Position numbers and translations under genes: made by a program
Notes under the pieces: generated by a model
The model's input: the letters and a program-made list of their open reading frames with translations, nothing else
Told to the model about the DNA's origin: nothing
The model's database searches: none
In this document: in pieces, positions 52,967 through 64,000 of the stretch
How positions within the stretch are numbered: the first letter of the stretch is position 1
How the letters are laid out: every line of letters starts with the position of its first letter
Source: Selaginella moellendorffii
Taxonomy: Eukaryota; Streptophyta; Lycopodiopsida; Selaginellales; Selaginellaceae
Length of the DNA: 64,000 bases
Assembly: GCF_000143415.4 (NCBI RefSeq)
Contig: NW_003314375.1
Location: forward strand, 311,369 to 375,368
Direction of reading: 5' to 3'

Positions 52967-55333
52967 ATGGAGAACAAGCTGCGGGCGATGGTGAGGGACT
53001 GCTTGGACAAGCATCTCCATGCGTCTGCCATCTTCCTGGCTGACAAGCTGGTGACGGTGGGAGGCACGGAAGAGGATGTGCATTTGCACGCACAGGCACT
53101 CTTCCAGGGCAGACAGTTTCGAAGGGCGCTGCATCTGCTTCGCACTCACGGCCTCCTCCACCTCCACCCTCGCTACCGCTACCTCGCCGCAAAGTGTTTG
53201 GTCTCTTGTCTCACACTCGTTTGGCTCGCTGACTCTGGCACTCTCACCCGGCAGGAAGAGATCAAGGAATGGGACGAGTGCCTCTCGGTACTGGGCGACT
53301 ACGAGGTTGACCAGCATGGAAACTACCCCATGAAGGACGACATTGATCCAGAGTCGGGCCACCAAGCAGGCATCAATGTTGGCCCCTCGTGTTGGTATAC
53401 TAGCAACTCATGTCCTCGCTCGTTTTTTTTTTTCCCAGATCGCTGCCGCGCTGTGTCTGCTGCGAGGGCGCGCATGCGAAGCTTTGGAAAACAGGACCAG
53501 AGCTCTCTGCTGGTAACTTTTGCAATCAGCTCGCTGCTTGACAGTACTAATCTTACGTTCAGGTACAAGGCGTCCCTTAGAGTAGACCCATACTGTTACG
53601 AGGTAAGGCAGAATCGTGTTTTGGAACCAGGTGCTGACCAGCATGCTCTAGGCGTACGAGCACATCGTAGACAACCACATGCTCTCCAGCGAGAAAGGTT
53701 GCTTGCCACCCGGTTAGGATGCTTCTCACTTCCTGACGCATTTCCTCGTTTCAGAAGTAGCCTTCCTGTCGTCTCTCAAGTTCGATGCAGACGATCGCTG
53801 GCTCTCACTGCTTTATTCTTGTCAAGCCAAGAAATATGGACAGATAAGTGCGCTCGAGTCCAAGCTTTCTGAACTGGAAAGGGAACCACAGAAACACAGC
53901 AACGTGGGCCTGTCGTTGAAGGATAACAACGACGTCTTGGCATGCAGAGCAGACTACCTCTATCATCGAGGAGAGTTTCAATTGTGCTACGACATTACAA
54001 AGACGTAAGCTCCCGCATTGTCAGTCTAATGTCATTTGGCGCTTTCATCTAGGCTGCTCGAAAAGGATCCTTACCATCTCAAGTGTATGCCGTTACATCT
54101 AGGTGCCGCACTAGAGCTTGGGCGCAAGAACGAGCTGTTTTTAAGAGCACACAATCTCGTCCAAGAGTATTCTCAAAGGTACTTACCACCTGTCAAAGTT
54201 TGTATGCCTCACTCAAAACTTTGCTGCAGGCCCATTGCTTGGTTCGCCGTGGGATGCTACTACTATTGCATCCGGCAATTTGATCACGCCCGCCGCTACT
54301 TCTGGTAGGCATCTCCTGATTGTAGGCATCTCCCAAGTGTTTTCTGACTGGCCACACCAGCAAGGCAACGACGTTGGACGGGGCATTTTATCCTGCATGG
54401 CTGGGTTTTGGCAATGCGTATGCAGCCCAGGACGAAAGTGACCAGGCTATGGCTGCATACAGAACCGCTGCGCGTCTTTTCTCCGGGTAAGGGGAGGTTG
54501 GAACTTGGCGCGCTCTGAATGTTTTATGCTGTTAATGCAGTTGCCACATGCCCGCTTTGTGCATCGGCATGGAGTATCTAAGAACAAACAACCTCAACCT
54601 TGCCGAGCAGGTTTGCATGATCATCGCCATCGTCCTTGTCAGCATTCTCGTTTGCGCAGTTCTTTATGCAGGCCAAAGGGATCTGTCCAACCGATCCTCT
54701 CGTGTACAACGAGCTCGGTGTCATGGCTTACCGCAACAGGGAGTAGGCATACCGTTTAATGCGGACTGGCCGGGGTTTTTAAAAGTCTTGTTTGCCGCAG
54801 GTACGAAGAAGCAGCTCGGTGGCTACGCAAGGCCTTGGTTCTTGTCCAAGAGACGAGGAATAGCCTGACCTTGTGTTGGGAGCCTACTGTTGTCAACCTG
54901 GCGCATACCTTGCGTAAACTCAAGTAAGCGTGTGCTTCTTGGTCTCGTCGTGACGAGCTCTAATGTGTGCCACCAGACTATATCCGGAGGCGATATCAAT
55001 GTACGAGAAAGCCTTGGCTCTTTGCCCTCGTGGAGCTACGACATATGCAGCGCTGGGCTTCACCCATCACCTTCAGGTGCCTCTCTCTGTGCTCTTGACA
55101 CCACGCCGCTTCTAACGCTTTGCCTCCTAACGTAGGGAAGCACTGGTATCGCCATCGACTTTTATCACAAGGTTTTTCTCGTGAGATGCTTGTTTGCCTG
55201 TTTTCTCACTTGTGCGCTGCAGGCGCTGGGCTTGAAACCCGATGATACTTTCACGGCAGAGATGCTCACTGCAGCCCTGACTGAAGAATGCCTACGGCCC
55301 AGCTTTGCCAAAGAGCTCACGGCCCTTCACTAA
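52967..55333 (+). CDS. APC6: Anaphase-promoting complex subunit 6 (CDC16)
   Basis: Fifteen exons give 538 aa: 52967-53200, 53255-53377, 53439-53512, 53563-53602, 53652-53697, 53755-54004, 54053-54178, 54230-54304, 54361-54486, 54541-54610, 54660-54742, 54801-54923, 54977-55076, 55136-55171 and 55223-55333. It is a solenoid of TPR motifs. Diagnostic blocks of CDC16 are 'RPIAWFAVGCYYYCIRQF', 'AFYPAWLGFGNAYAAQDESD', 'DPLVYNELGVMAYRNREY' and 'EPTVVNLAHTLRKLKLYPEA'. APC6 is one of the TPR scaffold subunits of the APC/C ubiquitin ligase that targets cyclins and securin in the nucleus. The first intron donor (TTTG|GTCTCT) is weak but the frame and family agree. Confidence 0.94.
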
Positions 55334-55411
55334 ACAAACAGTGTAATCTCAAACATCTGTAACAGAAGGAACACATAGGGTTTTGTTGAGAAAAGATTCT
55401 ACCCTACGGCG

Positions 55412-56100
55412 ATGGCGATGGCGGTGGCGATGATTGGTGTTCCTTTGCGAGTCCCTTGTGCACCTTGTCCTTCTACCGCTGGCTCGTCTAGTAAAGCTGT
55501 GGCTGCTGTTCCGGCCCGCCGAAGGCCGCGTCTCGCCTCCATTAGAGCCTCCGCTGCTGTGGATACCTCCAAGGTCTCTGTGTCTGGAATAGCGGATTAG
55601 TCTCCACCTGACTCGGCCGGAAATGCAGGTATCTCCCCAGGCTGACAGAGTGCTCGTTCGATTGGAAGAGCTTCCCGAGGTAAGCAGGAATTGCTTCCCC
55701 TCTCTAGAAATCTGACGGTCTTTTCTTCCTCTAGAAATCTGAAGGTGGAGTGCTTCTTCCTAAGAATGCAGTCAAGTTTGAGCGTTATCTCGTTGGGGAG
55801 GTAAGTGCACAGTGAGTGGTCTTTGATGCTCTTTGACGGTGGTGGTACATGTGCAGGTGATATCCGTAGGGAAGGATGCTGGATCTGTTGAGAGAGGCCA
55901 GAAGGTACTCAAGAATGATGTTTTGGTTCAAGGTTGACACTTTGTTTGGCAGGTGATGTTCTCTGATATAAATGCTTACGAGGTGGGAGCTTGGTTTGTG
56001 CCTGTGCCTCGACTAATGGTTGGAATTGCAGGTCAACTTTGGCACAAGCGAAAAGCATTGCTTTTGCAAAGTGGGGGACCTGCTTGCCACAATCAACTAG
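55412..56100 (+). CDS. CPN10: Chloroplast 10-kDa co-chaperonin
   Basis: Six exons, 55412-55573, 55629-55679, 55735-55800, 55857-55904, 55953-55982 and 56032-56100, give 141 aa. The first ~50 residues (Ala, Ser, Arg, Pro) form a transit peptide. The single GroES domain has 'VSPQADRVLVRLEELPE', the mobile-loop region 'KSEGGVLLPKNAVKFERYLV' and the C-terminal 'VGDLLATIN'. It is one GroES domain, so the Cpn10 type and not the double-domain Cpn20. It caps the plastid Cpn60 folding chamber. A near-duplicate acceptor plus first codons occurs 32 bp upstream of exon 3 (see findings). Confidence 0.92.
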
Positions 56101-56168
56101 GCTAGGTGGGGGAGCCTTTTTTGTGTGTAGTCGACATATCCGATAACCTTGAGCATAAACAAGTGGGT

Positions 56169-57497
56169 TCAGTTTGAGGAGGTAGCGACTCTGTTGTTCT
56201 TGTTGCTGAGCAGGGTGGCGTAGAGAAGTTGGTTCCATGTGTCTGGCACGCCGGGGAGGCACCAGTGGCTACAGTCGAGAGGGGGCTGTCCTGGGCTCCA
56301 GCGGCCAACGTGAGCATCGCTTCTCGAGTGGGACAATGTGGTGATGTTGAGGACTTCCACGCTCTTGTTCATGCCCTGGACAACTCGATGGAGGATCCGG
56401 TTCAATGCCAGCTGCGGGATGCTGCTGGGGGCGGCGAGGCTGCTGGCATTTGGTTGCCTCTGGAAGGAGCATCGCTTCCTCGGCCAGCTGATGAGTCAAA
56501 GGCGTGTGTGTAAGCAAGTAAACACAGGCCAACTAACATACGTACTCCCAGTGCGAAGGCTCGAGGCTCCGGAAGAGAACGCGAGTCTTGTTGGTGTCGA
56601 CGAGGCTGTCTACCCAGCGAGCCCATGTGTTGAGTGCTGCTTGATAAGCAGCCTCCAGCTTCATCCCGAGGCGCAGGGTGTTCCCCACGTAAAAGTAGCA
56701 GCCCCTGCGCAGCGACCAACGTGAATCCTCGAGCAACACGGGTGGGACAAGATACAAACACTTGGCGCGTCTTGGAAGGATTCCACCAATGACCAGAGTT
56801 GAAGACGAGCACGTCCGCGTCCGCCCAGCGTGTGCGCGACGCTTCCAGCTGGTCGAGGCGCAGGATGGAGCGCACTCTCCTGGGGGCGTGCTTGGGTGGC
56901 GGAGACTCTTGGACCAGGAACGGGGAGCGGTGGTACTCCACGGTCACCTTGTGCATGGCGAAGTGGAACGCCAGGTAGGGCTCACGCTTGGTGATCGTCC
57001 GGTTGTTCACCTCCCACACGGACGACTTGTCGGCGACGGCGGTGAGCAGCATGCAGACGAGAGATTCCCATTGCGTGCGGCCCATGGAGTCGCCTACGAA
57101 CGCGATCCGGCGGCCTCGCAGCAGCTGGAGCATACGCGCCGCATTGAAGCTGCGCAGAGCAGACAAGGATTGATGAAGAAAGAGGTGGGGAAATGATCCG
57201 ACAAGACCTGGGAATGTGGCATTGTGACGGCTTCCATCTCCACTTGGTGTAGCTGCTGTCGGGCCGCCCGTTGTCCTGGCACCTGAAGCCTTGCTCCACA
57301 AGAGGGCAGTCCGAGGCGCGGTAGAGAGGGTAGGAGCGGTCATACACCCAGCTGCCCGCGGAGATGTCGCATTGCGGCGGGGGCGCCACATCCAATGGCT
57401 GCTGCTGCTGCTGCTGCTGCCACTCTTGGGTGTAGGAGAGCACAAGGGCACAGGCGAGGAGGGGGAGGAGGAGGAGGAGGGGGCCGGAGGATCCCAT
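56169..57497 (-). CDS. Trichome birefringence-like (TBL) polysaccharide O-acetyltransferase, frame break at intron 2
   Basis: Minus-strand exons 57497-57208, 57149-56762, 56704-56546 and 56487-56169. It has a signal anchor ('GPLLLLLPLLACALVL') followed by a Gln run. The TBL domain has 'CDISAGSWVYDRSYPLYRAS' and the GDS motif in 'GRRIAFVGDSMGRTQWESLV'. The DUF231 part ends in the DxxH motif 'DCSHWCLPGVPDTWN'. TBL proteins are Golgi enzymes that O-acetylate xylan, mannan or pectin; the substrate is unknown here. Intron 56705-56761 has perfect ends and a normal length of 57 nt, but exon 3 then starts one base out of frame. One G fewer in the GGGG run at 56702-56705 (CCCC on plus) would restore it. 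Either a sequencing/assembly error or a real inactivating change. Confidence 0.85.
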
Positions 57498-57572
57498 GCT
57501 TGTTACTGGATCCCATCCCAAGCCCAACCTGGTGGTTACCTCAACCCTGGGGGTTTGTGTTATAAACAGTCA

Positions 57573-57877
57573 NNNNNNNNNNNNNNNNNNNNNNNNNNNN
57601 NNNNNNNNNNNNNNNNNNNNNNNNNNNNNNNNNNNNNNNNNNNNNNNNNNNNNNNNNNNNNNNNNNNNNNNNNNNNNNNNNNNNNNNNNNNNNNNNNNNN
57701 NNNNNNNNNNNNNNNNNNNNNNNNNNNNNNNNNNNNNNNNNNNNNNNNNNNNNNNNNNNNNNNNNNNNNNNNNNNNNNNNNNNNNNNNNNNNNNNNNNNN
57801 NNNNNNNNNNNNNNNNNNNNNNNNNNNNNNNNNNNNNNNNNNNNNNNNNNNNNNNNNNNNNNNNNNNNNNNNNNNNN
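57573..57877. other. Assembly gap (305 N)
   Basis: An unbroken run of N between the TBL and SPL genes. It hides the 5' end and the promoter of the SPL gene, and its stated length may be only an estimate. Confidence 0.99.
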
Positions 57878-60308
57878 CGGCGGCGGCGAGATCCGCGGCT
57901 GAGCTGCCCCAACTTCCTGGCGGGCCGAGTGCCGTGTGCGTGCTCGGATGAGGAGGACGAGGAGGAAGCGGAGAGGTCCAAGAAGCGTTCCAAGCTCTCT
58001 AGTGCTCGCTGCCAGGTCCCCGCCTGTCACGCAGACCTCACTCCTCTCAAGGGCTACCACCAGCGCCACCGGGTGTGCCTCACCTGTGCCAATGCTACGT
58101 CCGTCTGGGTGCGCGGCCAAGACCAGAGATACTGCCAGCAATGTGGCAAGTAAGTTGACGTGCTGTATACACCCCCCTCTGAGGACCTTTTGCTCTCCTC
58201 AGGTTTCATCCCCTGGGCGACTTTGACGAGGGCAAGCGGAGCTGCAGGAGGAAGCTCGAGAGGCACAACGACAGGAGGCGGCGCAAGCTGCCCGAGTCTG
58301 GCGACACTAGCGTGGTCAGCGACAAGCATGGCACTGCTCCCAACACCACCACCAACTCAGATGGTATGCACCCCTGTTTACGTTTCATGTTGGAGCGGCC
58401 GTTAATGCCTTCTCCCTTGCAGTCAGCGACGTCCAGCAGGGCGTGGCAGGAGGAGGAGGAGCTCCCTCCGCGAATGACCTCTACTGCCTCCGCTCGCATG
58501 CCCAGCGCTTGCTACAAGGGAGCAAGCCACCCCACCATGAAGGTGACGACGATTCATTCGGTGTTGACACCAGTGTTGCAAGCGGGGAGGAGTCACTGCT
58601 TGCAATGCTGCTGGAAGAGCAGCAAGAGCAACACAACAACCAATCCATGTCCACGACGTCGGGCTTCCCAAAGCGTACCACCTACACCTCACCGGTGAGA
58701 TCAGACCATGACTTCTCTTAGCTAAATGTGTATGCCCGTCTCGTCTGCAGTGTCCAACAAGGCGGATATCCTTCAAGTTTTATGACTGGAACCCCGCCGA
58801 CTTTCCACGGAGACTTCGAGGACAGGTATTCCCTCGATGCCCTTGAACTCCGTTGGCTCATCCGCGTTTTCTCCTTCGCAGATTATGGAGTGGCTAGCCA
58901 ATATGCCTGTGGAGCTTGAAGGCTACATCCGCTCCGGGTGCACCATCCTCACACTCTTCATCGCCATGCCGCAATCACTCTGGGCCAAGGTTCGTCTGTG
59001 TTGGAGGCTGCCACACTTTCTCGAGACTCTTTATTTTGGATACAGCTGGAGGAAGATTGGAATGACTACCTTGCCAAACTTACCACCGGTGCTGAGACTG
59101 GCTTTTGGGACAAAGGCTTTGTCTTGGCATTTCTAGGCAACCAAGTTGCATACATTCACAATGGTAGTCAGTAATTATAATCTCGGCTTCATTCACGTGC
59201 TTTCTCACGCTTGCTTGCTTGCACAGGTTCAGTTTCGTCGCCGTCACTTTGTGAAAGAGCAACCAAGAAGTATCCAGTTATTGAAGCAGTGTTTCCTCTC
59301 TGCGTAGAGGCAGGAACTGAGGCGACCGTGACCCTCACGGGGCACAACCTCTTGAAGCTCAACTCGAGGTGAGTGTGGCGGGCGAAATCTACTTCCCCCC
59401 TAACTAACTGGGCCCTGATAATATGGCAGAGTACTGGTTGCCTCACGGGGAAAGTATCTCCCCTGTTGCATACGCGCTTCCAGCCACTTCTACACCAGCA
59501 TACAGATTGATGTGCTCGTCCCCCAAGGACCGGGAGTTGCCTTCGTTGAGGTACGTCAAGTTCGTTCTGCAGACTTGAGGTGATTTTGGCACACTTAATG
59601 CAGATAGGCTATGATCATGGGATTAGCAACTCCGTCCCGCTTCTTGTAGCAGACAAACAGCTGTGCGAAGAGGTGCAGACGCTGGAGCGGGATTTGAAAG
59701 CTTCAAGCTCTGGCTGCTGCTCGGGGCGAGATGCTTGCAGGCTGGAGACACATGAGGTACTGGTTGACCTTGGTTGGGTGATCAGTCACACCTCTCGGGC
59801 CAAACGGGTTTCTGCTACACCAATGCACGTTTGCCGTCTCCAACGGCTTTTAGTGTTTGCTGTTGAAAGAGGATGGACTGCTGCCACAAAGCGAATCTTA
59901 GAAGCCGCTCGACAAATGGGACAATCTGATGGAGTTGGTATTGAAAAGGCTCTCCAAGCAGCAGTGGCGCACAACAGGGCAGACATTATCAAAGTTCTGC
60001 TGCTTTATCAAGGCAAACGAGAAGCATGCCTTGACGAGGTGCGTGTACGTGTGCTTTGTTTATAGCCCTTTTTTAACTTCCTTTGGTATCAGGGGTTTGC
60101 GGACGGGCCTGCTGCTGCTACTCTTGGGAGGCTGTGTAGCACACGCCTGTTGCACTCGAGCAGCCTGAGATACAAGCGAAGAACCATTGTCAAAGTGGCA
60201 GTGGGACTTGCTGTGGCTTGTGCCGGGATCTGTCTCGTGGTCCAGCATCCTCGTCAAGTGTTCCACATCTCTACGTCACTGCGACGCTGCCTGTGGTACA
60301 AACCATAA
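57878..60308 (+). CDS. SPL7: SBP-box transcription factor, SPL7/CRR1 type (5' partial)
   Basis: The 5' end is in the gap. Exons: 57878-58149, 58203-58363, 58423-58694, 58751-58825, 58882-58989, 59046-59163, 59227-59368, 59430-59550, 59604-60038 and 60093-60308 (639 codons in the window). The SBP domain starts at 'RCQVPACHADLTPLKGYHQR' and continues 'HRVCLTCANATSVWV', 'YCQQCGKFHPLGDFDEGKRS', with a bipartite nuclear signal in 'KLERHNDRRRRK'. The first finger has Cys where most SPLs have His (CLTCANA), the mark of the SPL7/Chlamydomonas CRR1 branch, which senses copper and activates copper-saving genes via GTAC sites. The long C-terminal part, with an ankyrin-like helical region and a hydrophobic segment ('TIVKVAVGLAVACAGICLVV'), also fits this class. 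Confidence 0.88.
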
Positions 60309-60370
60309 GGCTGACAGCTGGAGTTTACATGTACTGAAGCACAATTTGGGCAAAAACTAATTTACAAGAG

Positions 60371-63300
60371 CTAGCTGGAAGCTTGAAACTTAACGCTGCC
60401 GGCATCATCCCGTTGTGCCAAGGGGAGCTCCAGGCTGACCAGGAAGAAGTTTTTGCCGGGTTCCCTGAGGTACTCCACTTCCCCGTTCATGAGTTTGACG
60501 AGTTTGCGGCACATGCTGAGGCCCAGGCCCTCCTGTGTCATACCTCGGCCCCTGTCAAACATCTCCTGGACAAGCTCTTCAGGGAGGCCAACACCTGGGT
60601 GAGTTATCCTGCCGGGACAGATTGCCAGTGTCAGTATGAGCGCAAAATCAATCAGATAGAAAGAAACATTTTTCAGCTTGTCGTGTCTCACCTGAACTCG
60701 AGATGCATCACATGCACACCACCACCCAAGCGCTTTCTAGACGTGGCCACCTTTATCCCCACCCAATTCTCGGATGACGGAGTGAAGCGGATCGCGTTGA
60801 GCAGGAAATCTGCCAGAACCTGCTGGAGGCGCACCTGGTCGCCGTACAGAAACATGGCCTTGATCTCCTTTGGAGTCTCCCGAATCAGCTGCAGGTTCTT
60901 TTCTTTAGAGGTGATCATGCCCTGGCTGATGACAGCGTCCATAACCGTCCCCATCATGAACTCAGTCGTATCCAGCTCCAGGTAGCTGCCAATGCCAGAC
61001 ATTAGACAAGAAAAAAACAAAACTCGTGCTAGCTGCAAAATGTAGATAAAAGAAACTACGTACCCATCCTCAATGCTTTCCAGGTCCATATCGTCCAGGA
61101 TCTTCCTTATTTGCTTCTCGCACACAGCACCAGTCTCTACGTACTGCTTCTGATCCTCGGACAGGTCGGTGGTTTCCATGAGAGTCCGAGTGAACATGAT
61201 GCCATAGAGCGGATTCTTTATCTCCTGGCGGATGTAAGCCAGTTCTTTGAGCTTGGACAAGGCAACCTTCTCGGTGGCTCTTTGGACTGTCAAGGCCTGT
61301 TGCAACTCGGCACTGGCAATATGTAGGAAGCAAAACACTCCGGTGATGGAACCCTCGGCATCCGCCCGCTTGGTGGCCGTGAGGAGAGCCTCGACGTACT
61401 TGCCCTGTCGATCAAAGAAGGCGAAGGGGAACTTCTCCGTGTCCTGGCCATCTGCTGCGCTGTTGAGAACGATCATAAATTTGGTGACGGCGTCCTGGCC
61501 TTTGAGGCGGCAGTACATCATCTGGATGCCAAATATCTCTCCGACAAGCATCTTTCCCAGGACTTCTTCCCGCTTCCACCCAGACAGCTTTTCCATGGCA
61601 GGATTCCACTCGGAGCAGTAGCCAAACTCGTCAGCGCCAAAGATTGGCGGTATCAGCGGGTTGGGGTTCTGCACGATGGCCTTGTAGTCGCCTTGGATGC
61701 GCGTGAACTTGTCCATTACCACCTTCTGCCCCGTCACGTCCTGGCCAACGAAGCACACTCCCACCACATTGTCCGAAACGTCCCTGCTGGCGCACGCGTT
61801 GACGACCAGAATGACCGCCTCCTTGTCCTTTTGAACGCCGAACGTCTTGAGCTTGAGCTCCACGTTCTGCTCCTCGTCGCCTGGTTTGTTGTTTCACACC
61901 ACACGAGACGTGGTTAGCTAGCGTGAGGTACGTGAAAGTGTGTCATGGCGTACCTTGAAGCGCCAGATAGAGCAGCCTCTCCACCATGTCCGCAGACTCT
62001 TGCAGCACCAGGTCCTTGGCGAGGGACCTCCCCATGGCCTCGGTCACGGGCAGCCCGGTGAGCTCCGCCACCTTTGCGTTCCAGCCGTTGATAAAGCCGC
62101 TCGAGTCGACAGCAAGGATGGGCGCGGTGGCGGTCTCGATGAGGCGTACCATCTCGTTGGCGACAGTGCTCAGCTCGTCCATGCCCTGGAGCTTGAGGTC
62201 GTTGAGGCGCGCGTGGATCATGGTCTTGGTGTCGCTGTCGTCAATGTCGTGGAAGGAGCCGCGGAGGATGAGCTGCAGCGAGTGTATGGCGTCCATCTCC
62301 ACGTCCTCCCATGGCAGGCTCCTCCGCTTCACCACCTCGAGGAAGGCCTTGAACGAGGAGCGGGGGTGCATCTTGCGCCCGTCGTCCTTGTCGTCGGGGT
62401 CGTGCTTGGCGCCACCCCACTTGATCTCCTTGGCGGTGTGGGAGCGGAACCAAAACAAAAAGTCCTTGGCGGTGATCTTGGCCGCGGCCATGCCGCACAC
62501 CTCGTCGCCCAGTGACGCGGCACCCGGGTAGCCGGCGTCGGCCAGGCTGTCGGTGCTGAGGCCGGTGGAGTCCTTGTGGTGCTCCAGCAGCCAGTCGGCA
62601 ATGTCCTTGATTTGCGCCTCGCTGGGCGTGACGCCCAAGAGCCAGAAGCGCTTGCCGTAGTAGAGGGCAGCACCATCGCACTTGACCAGGTCCATGATGT
62701 TTGGTGACTGCGACACAATGCCGATGGGGGCGTCGCGGAGCAGCATGTCACACAGGAGTGTCTGGGTGCGCAGGATGTGCTTCTCCCGCAGCTGCGCTGC
62801 CAGCTCCACCTCCATATTGAGCTGGAGCCCAAACACTTGCATGAGGAACTCGCAGGCGGAGCGCAGTGGGAAAGGCACCGAGCGAGGCGACGTGTGGTGG
62901 CACACCACCATCCCCCACAGCTTCCTGCCCTTCTGCTGGTACGCGCCGCCGCCGCCGCCACCCCCGCCCGACGACGAGCGGTACTCGTCGTCGTTGTCGT
63001 TGATGATCACCGCCATCACCAGCGAGGCGACGGAGCCCATGTTGCCCATGTACTGCGCGTGGCAACCGTGGGGTGCCCGCAGCGTGGAGCCGGCCAAGCT
63101 GATGGGCTGCCGCAGATCCTTGTCCTGGCTGATCTTGACGGGCGCCGCGGAGCAGTCGCAGATCATGCGTACCCGGTTCTTCATGAAGAGGAAGCGGGAG
63201 GCCTGGGGAATGTCGGTTGCCGGGTAGTGCAGGCCCAGGTAAGGCTCCAGGTCGGAGCGCCGGATCTCCGCCACCACCTCGCCGTGCTCGTCGTCGTGGA

Positions 63301-64000
63301 ACTTGTAGGCCATGACGCGGTCGTAGCCCGTCAGCTCGCGCACCTCCTCCACCACCGTGTCGCACAGCAGCCCGATGTCGCCGCCGGGCAGCGACTGGAG
63401 GCGCGATATGGCCTTGGCCGCCAGCTTGTGGGACTGGAGCGCACCGGCAGCGGATCCCACGCTCGTGTCGCTGGCCTTGACGGGCTCCAGGTCCAGCACC
63501 AGGCCCACGTCGATGCGATGGACGATGGCGTAGAAGGGCTTGGCCGACGTCTTGCAGTGGACGGAGATGGGGTTGAGCATGCTCACGTCGATGGCGCCCG
63601 CCGCCTTCTCCAGGGCGCTGGCGCTGGCCGGCGTGAAGAGGCTGCGCGCGTCGCTGCCGATCCCCAGCAGATCCTGCTGCCCGGCGCCGAGGCTGGGGAC
63701 CGACTGGGGCATGAGGTCCAGCATCTCCCCTGCATTGTCGCTGAAAGCAATCACGCGGAAGCTGCCCTCCTCCACCGCCAGCATACAGCCGAAGGGCTGC
63801 ACCAGGCCACCGCGCTGCATCCGCTGCAAGTAGGCCGTGACGGCCTGCGCCGGGATGCTCTCGCCCGTGGACTTGGTTGCATTCACCGACTTGGTGTAGT
63901 CGAACGAGTCCCCGGACTCACCAGACTCCTCGTACACGGCATGGAGCTTGGCATCCGCGGTCGTCTGTGCCACACGGACGCTGTGCTTGGACTTGGCGGA
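60371..64000 (-). CDS. PHY: Phytochrome (N-terminus off the window)
   Basis: Minus-strand exons: from beyond 64000 to 61954, then 61880-61064, 60985-60692 and 60608-60371. The frame continues to the right edge ('[20 protein letters not shown]'), so only a few N-terminal residues are missing. Domains in order: N-terminal PAS, bilin-binding GAF with the chromophore Cys in '[17 protein letters not shown]', PHY domain, two PAS domains ('[20 protein letters not shown]', '[19 protein letters not shown]') and the histidine-kinase-related domain. The latter has no phospho-His ('[15 protein letters not shown]') but keeps '[16 protein letters not shown]'. It is a red/far-red photoreceptor, cytosolic and nuclear. 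Three introns at the usual plant phytochrome places. Convergent with the SPL gene, 62 bp between stops. Confidence 0.97.

Noticed and set aside
63971-63973. GTG at 63973 as phytochrome start
   Set aside because: The frame continues to the window edge with typical phytochrome N-terminal residues, so the real ATG is outside.

Overview
The window is nuclear DNA of a land plant, most probably the lycophyte Selaginella moellendorffii or a close relative. Reasons: plant-only families (phytochrome, class III peroxidases, plastid GPAT and Cpn10, SBP-box factor, GSK3/shaggy kinase, DA1, PPR, TBL); very short introns, mostly about 50-60 nt; and gene spacing of only tens of bases. There are no bacterial operons, tRNAs, rRNAs or CRISPR arrays. 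The organism name is inference from these features, not a database match.

Layout. 1-10.4 kb: the 3' half of a BK/Slo-type potassium channel gene, an unidentified gene with an HhH-glycosylase-like feel, a Clot-type thioredoxin-like gene head-to-head with a PPR gene, a tail-anchored protein gene, an LRR receptor pseudokinase and a SOSS-B-like OB-fold gene. 10.5-25.8 kb: an accessory-looking tandem array with a period of about 3.37 kb. Each unit carries an F-box gene (minus strand), a PPR remnant, an F-box 3' remnant and an 805-bp internal piece of a neighbouring gene. The array ends in the fullest version of that neighbour (23858-25831). 26-35 kb: SWC4/DMAP1 (16 exons), two convergent class III peroxidases, a CRTISO-like oxidoreductase and a third peroxidase. 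35.5-44 kb: GSK3/shaggy kinase, the WD40 protein VIP3/SKI8, a membrane-anchored P-loop GTPase, plastid glycerol-3-phosphate acyltransferase and a small three-exon gene. 44-57.5 kb: DA1 peptidase, thioredoxin-fold membrane protein, HAT1, SWIM/RING protein, coiled-coil protein, TRAPPC2 (with a U12 AT-AC intron), APC6/CDC16, plastid Cpn10 and a TBL gene with a one-base frame break. A 305-base N gap follows (57573-57877), then an SPL7/CRR1-type SBP gene lacking its 5' end, and most of a phytochrome gene running off the right edge.

Most genes are housekeeping or signalling genes with no pathway link between neighbours. Adjacency here reflects compaction: several divergent pairs share 30-170 bp and several convergent pairs are 20-150 bp apart. 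The regions most worth a second look are the F-box array, the BK-type channel, the U12 intron and the genes with altered reading frames. Exon coordinates were derived by hand from splice consensus and reading-frame continuity, and no transcript evidence was available.
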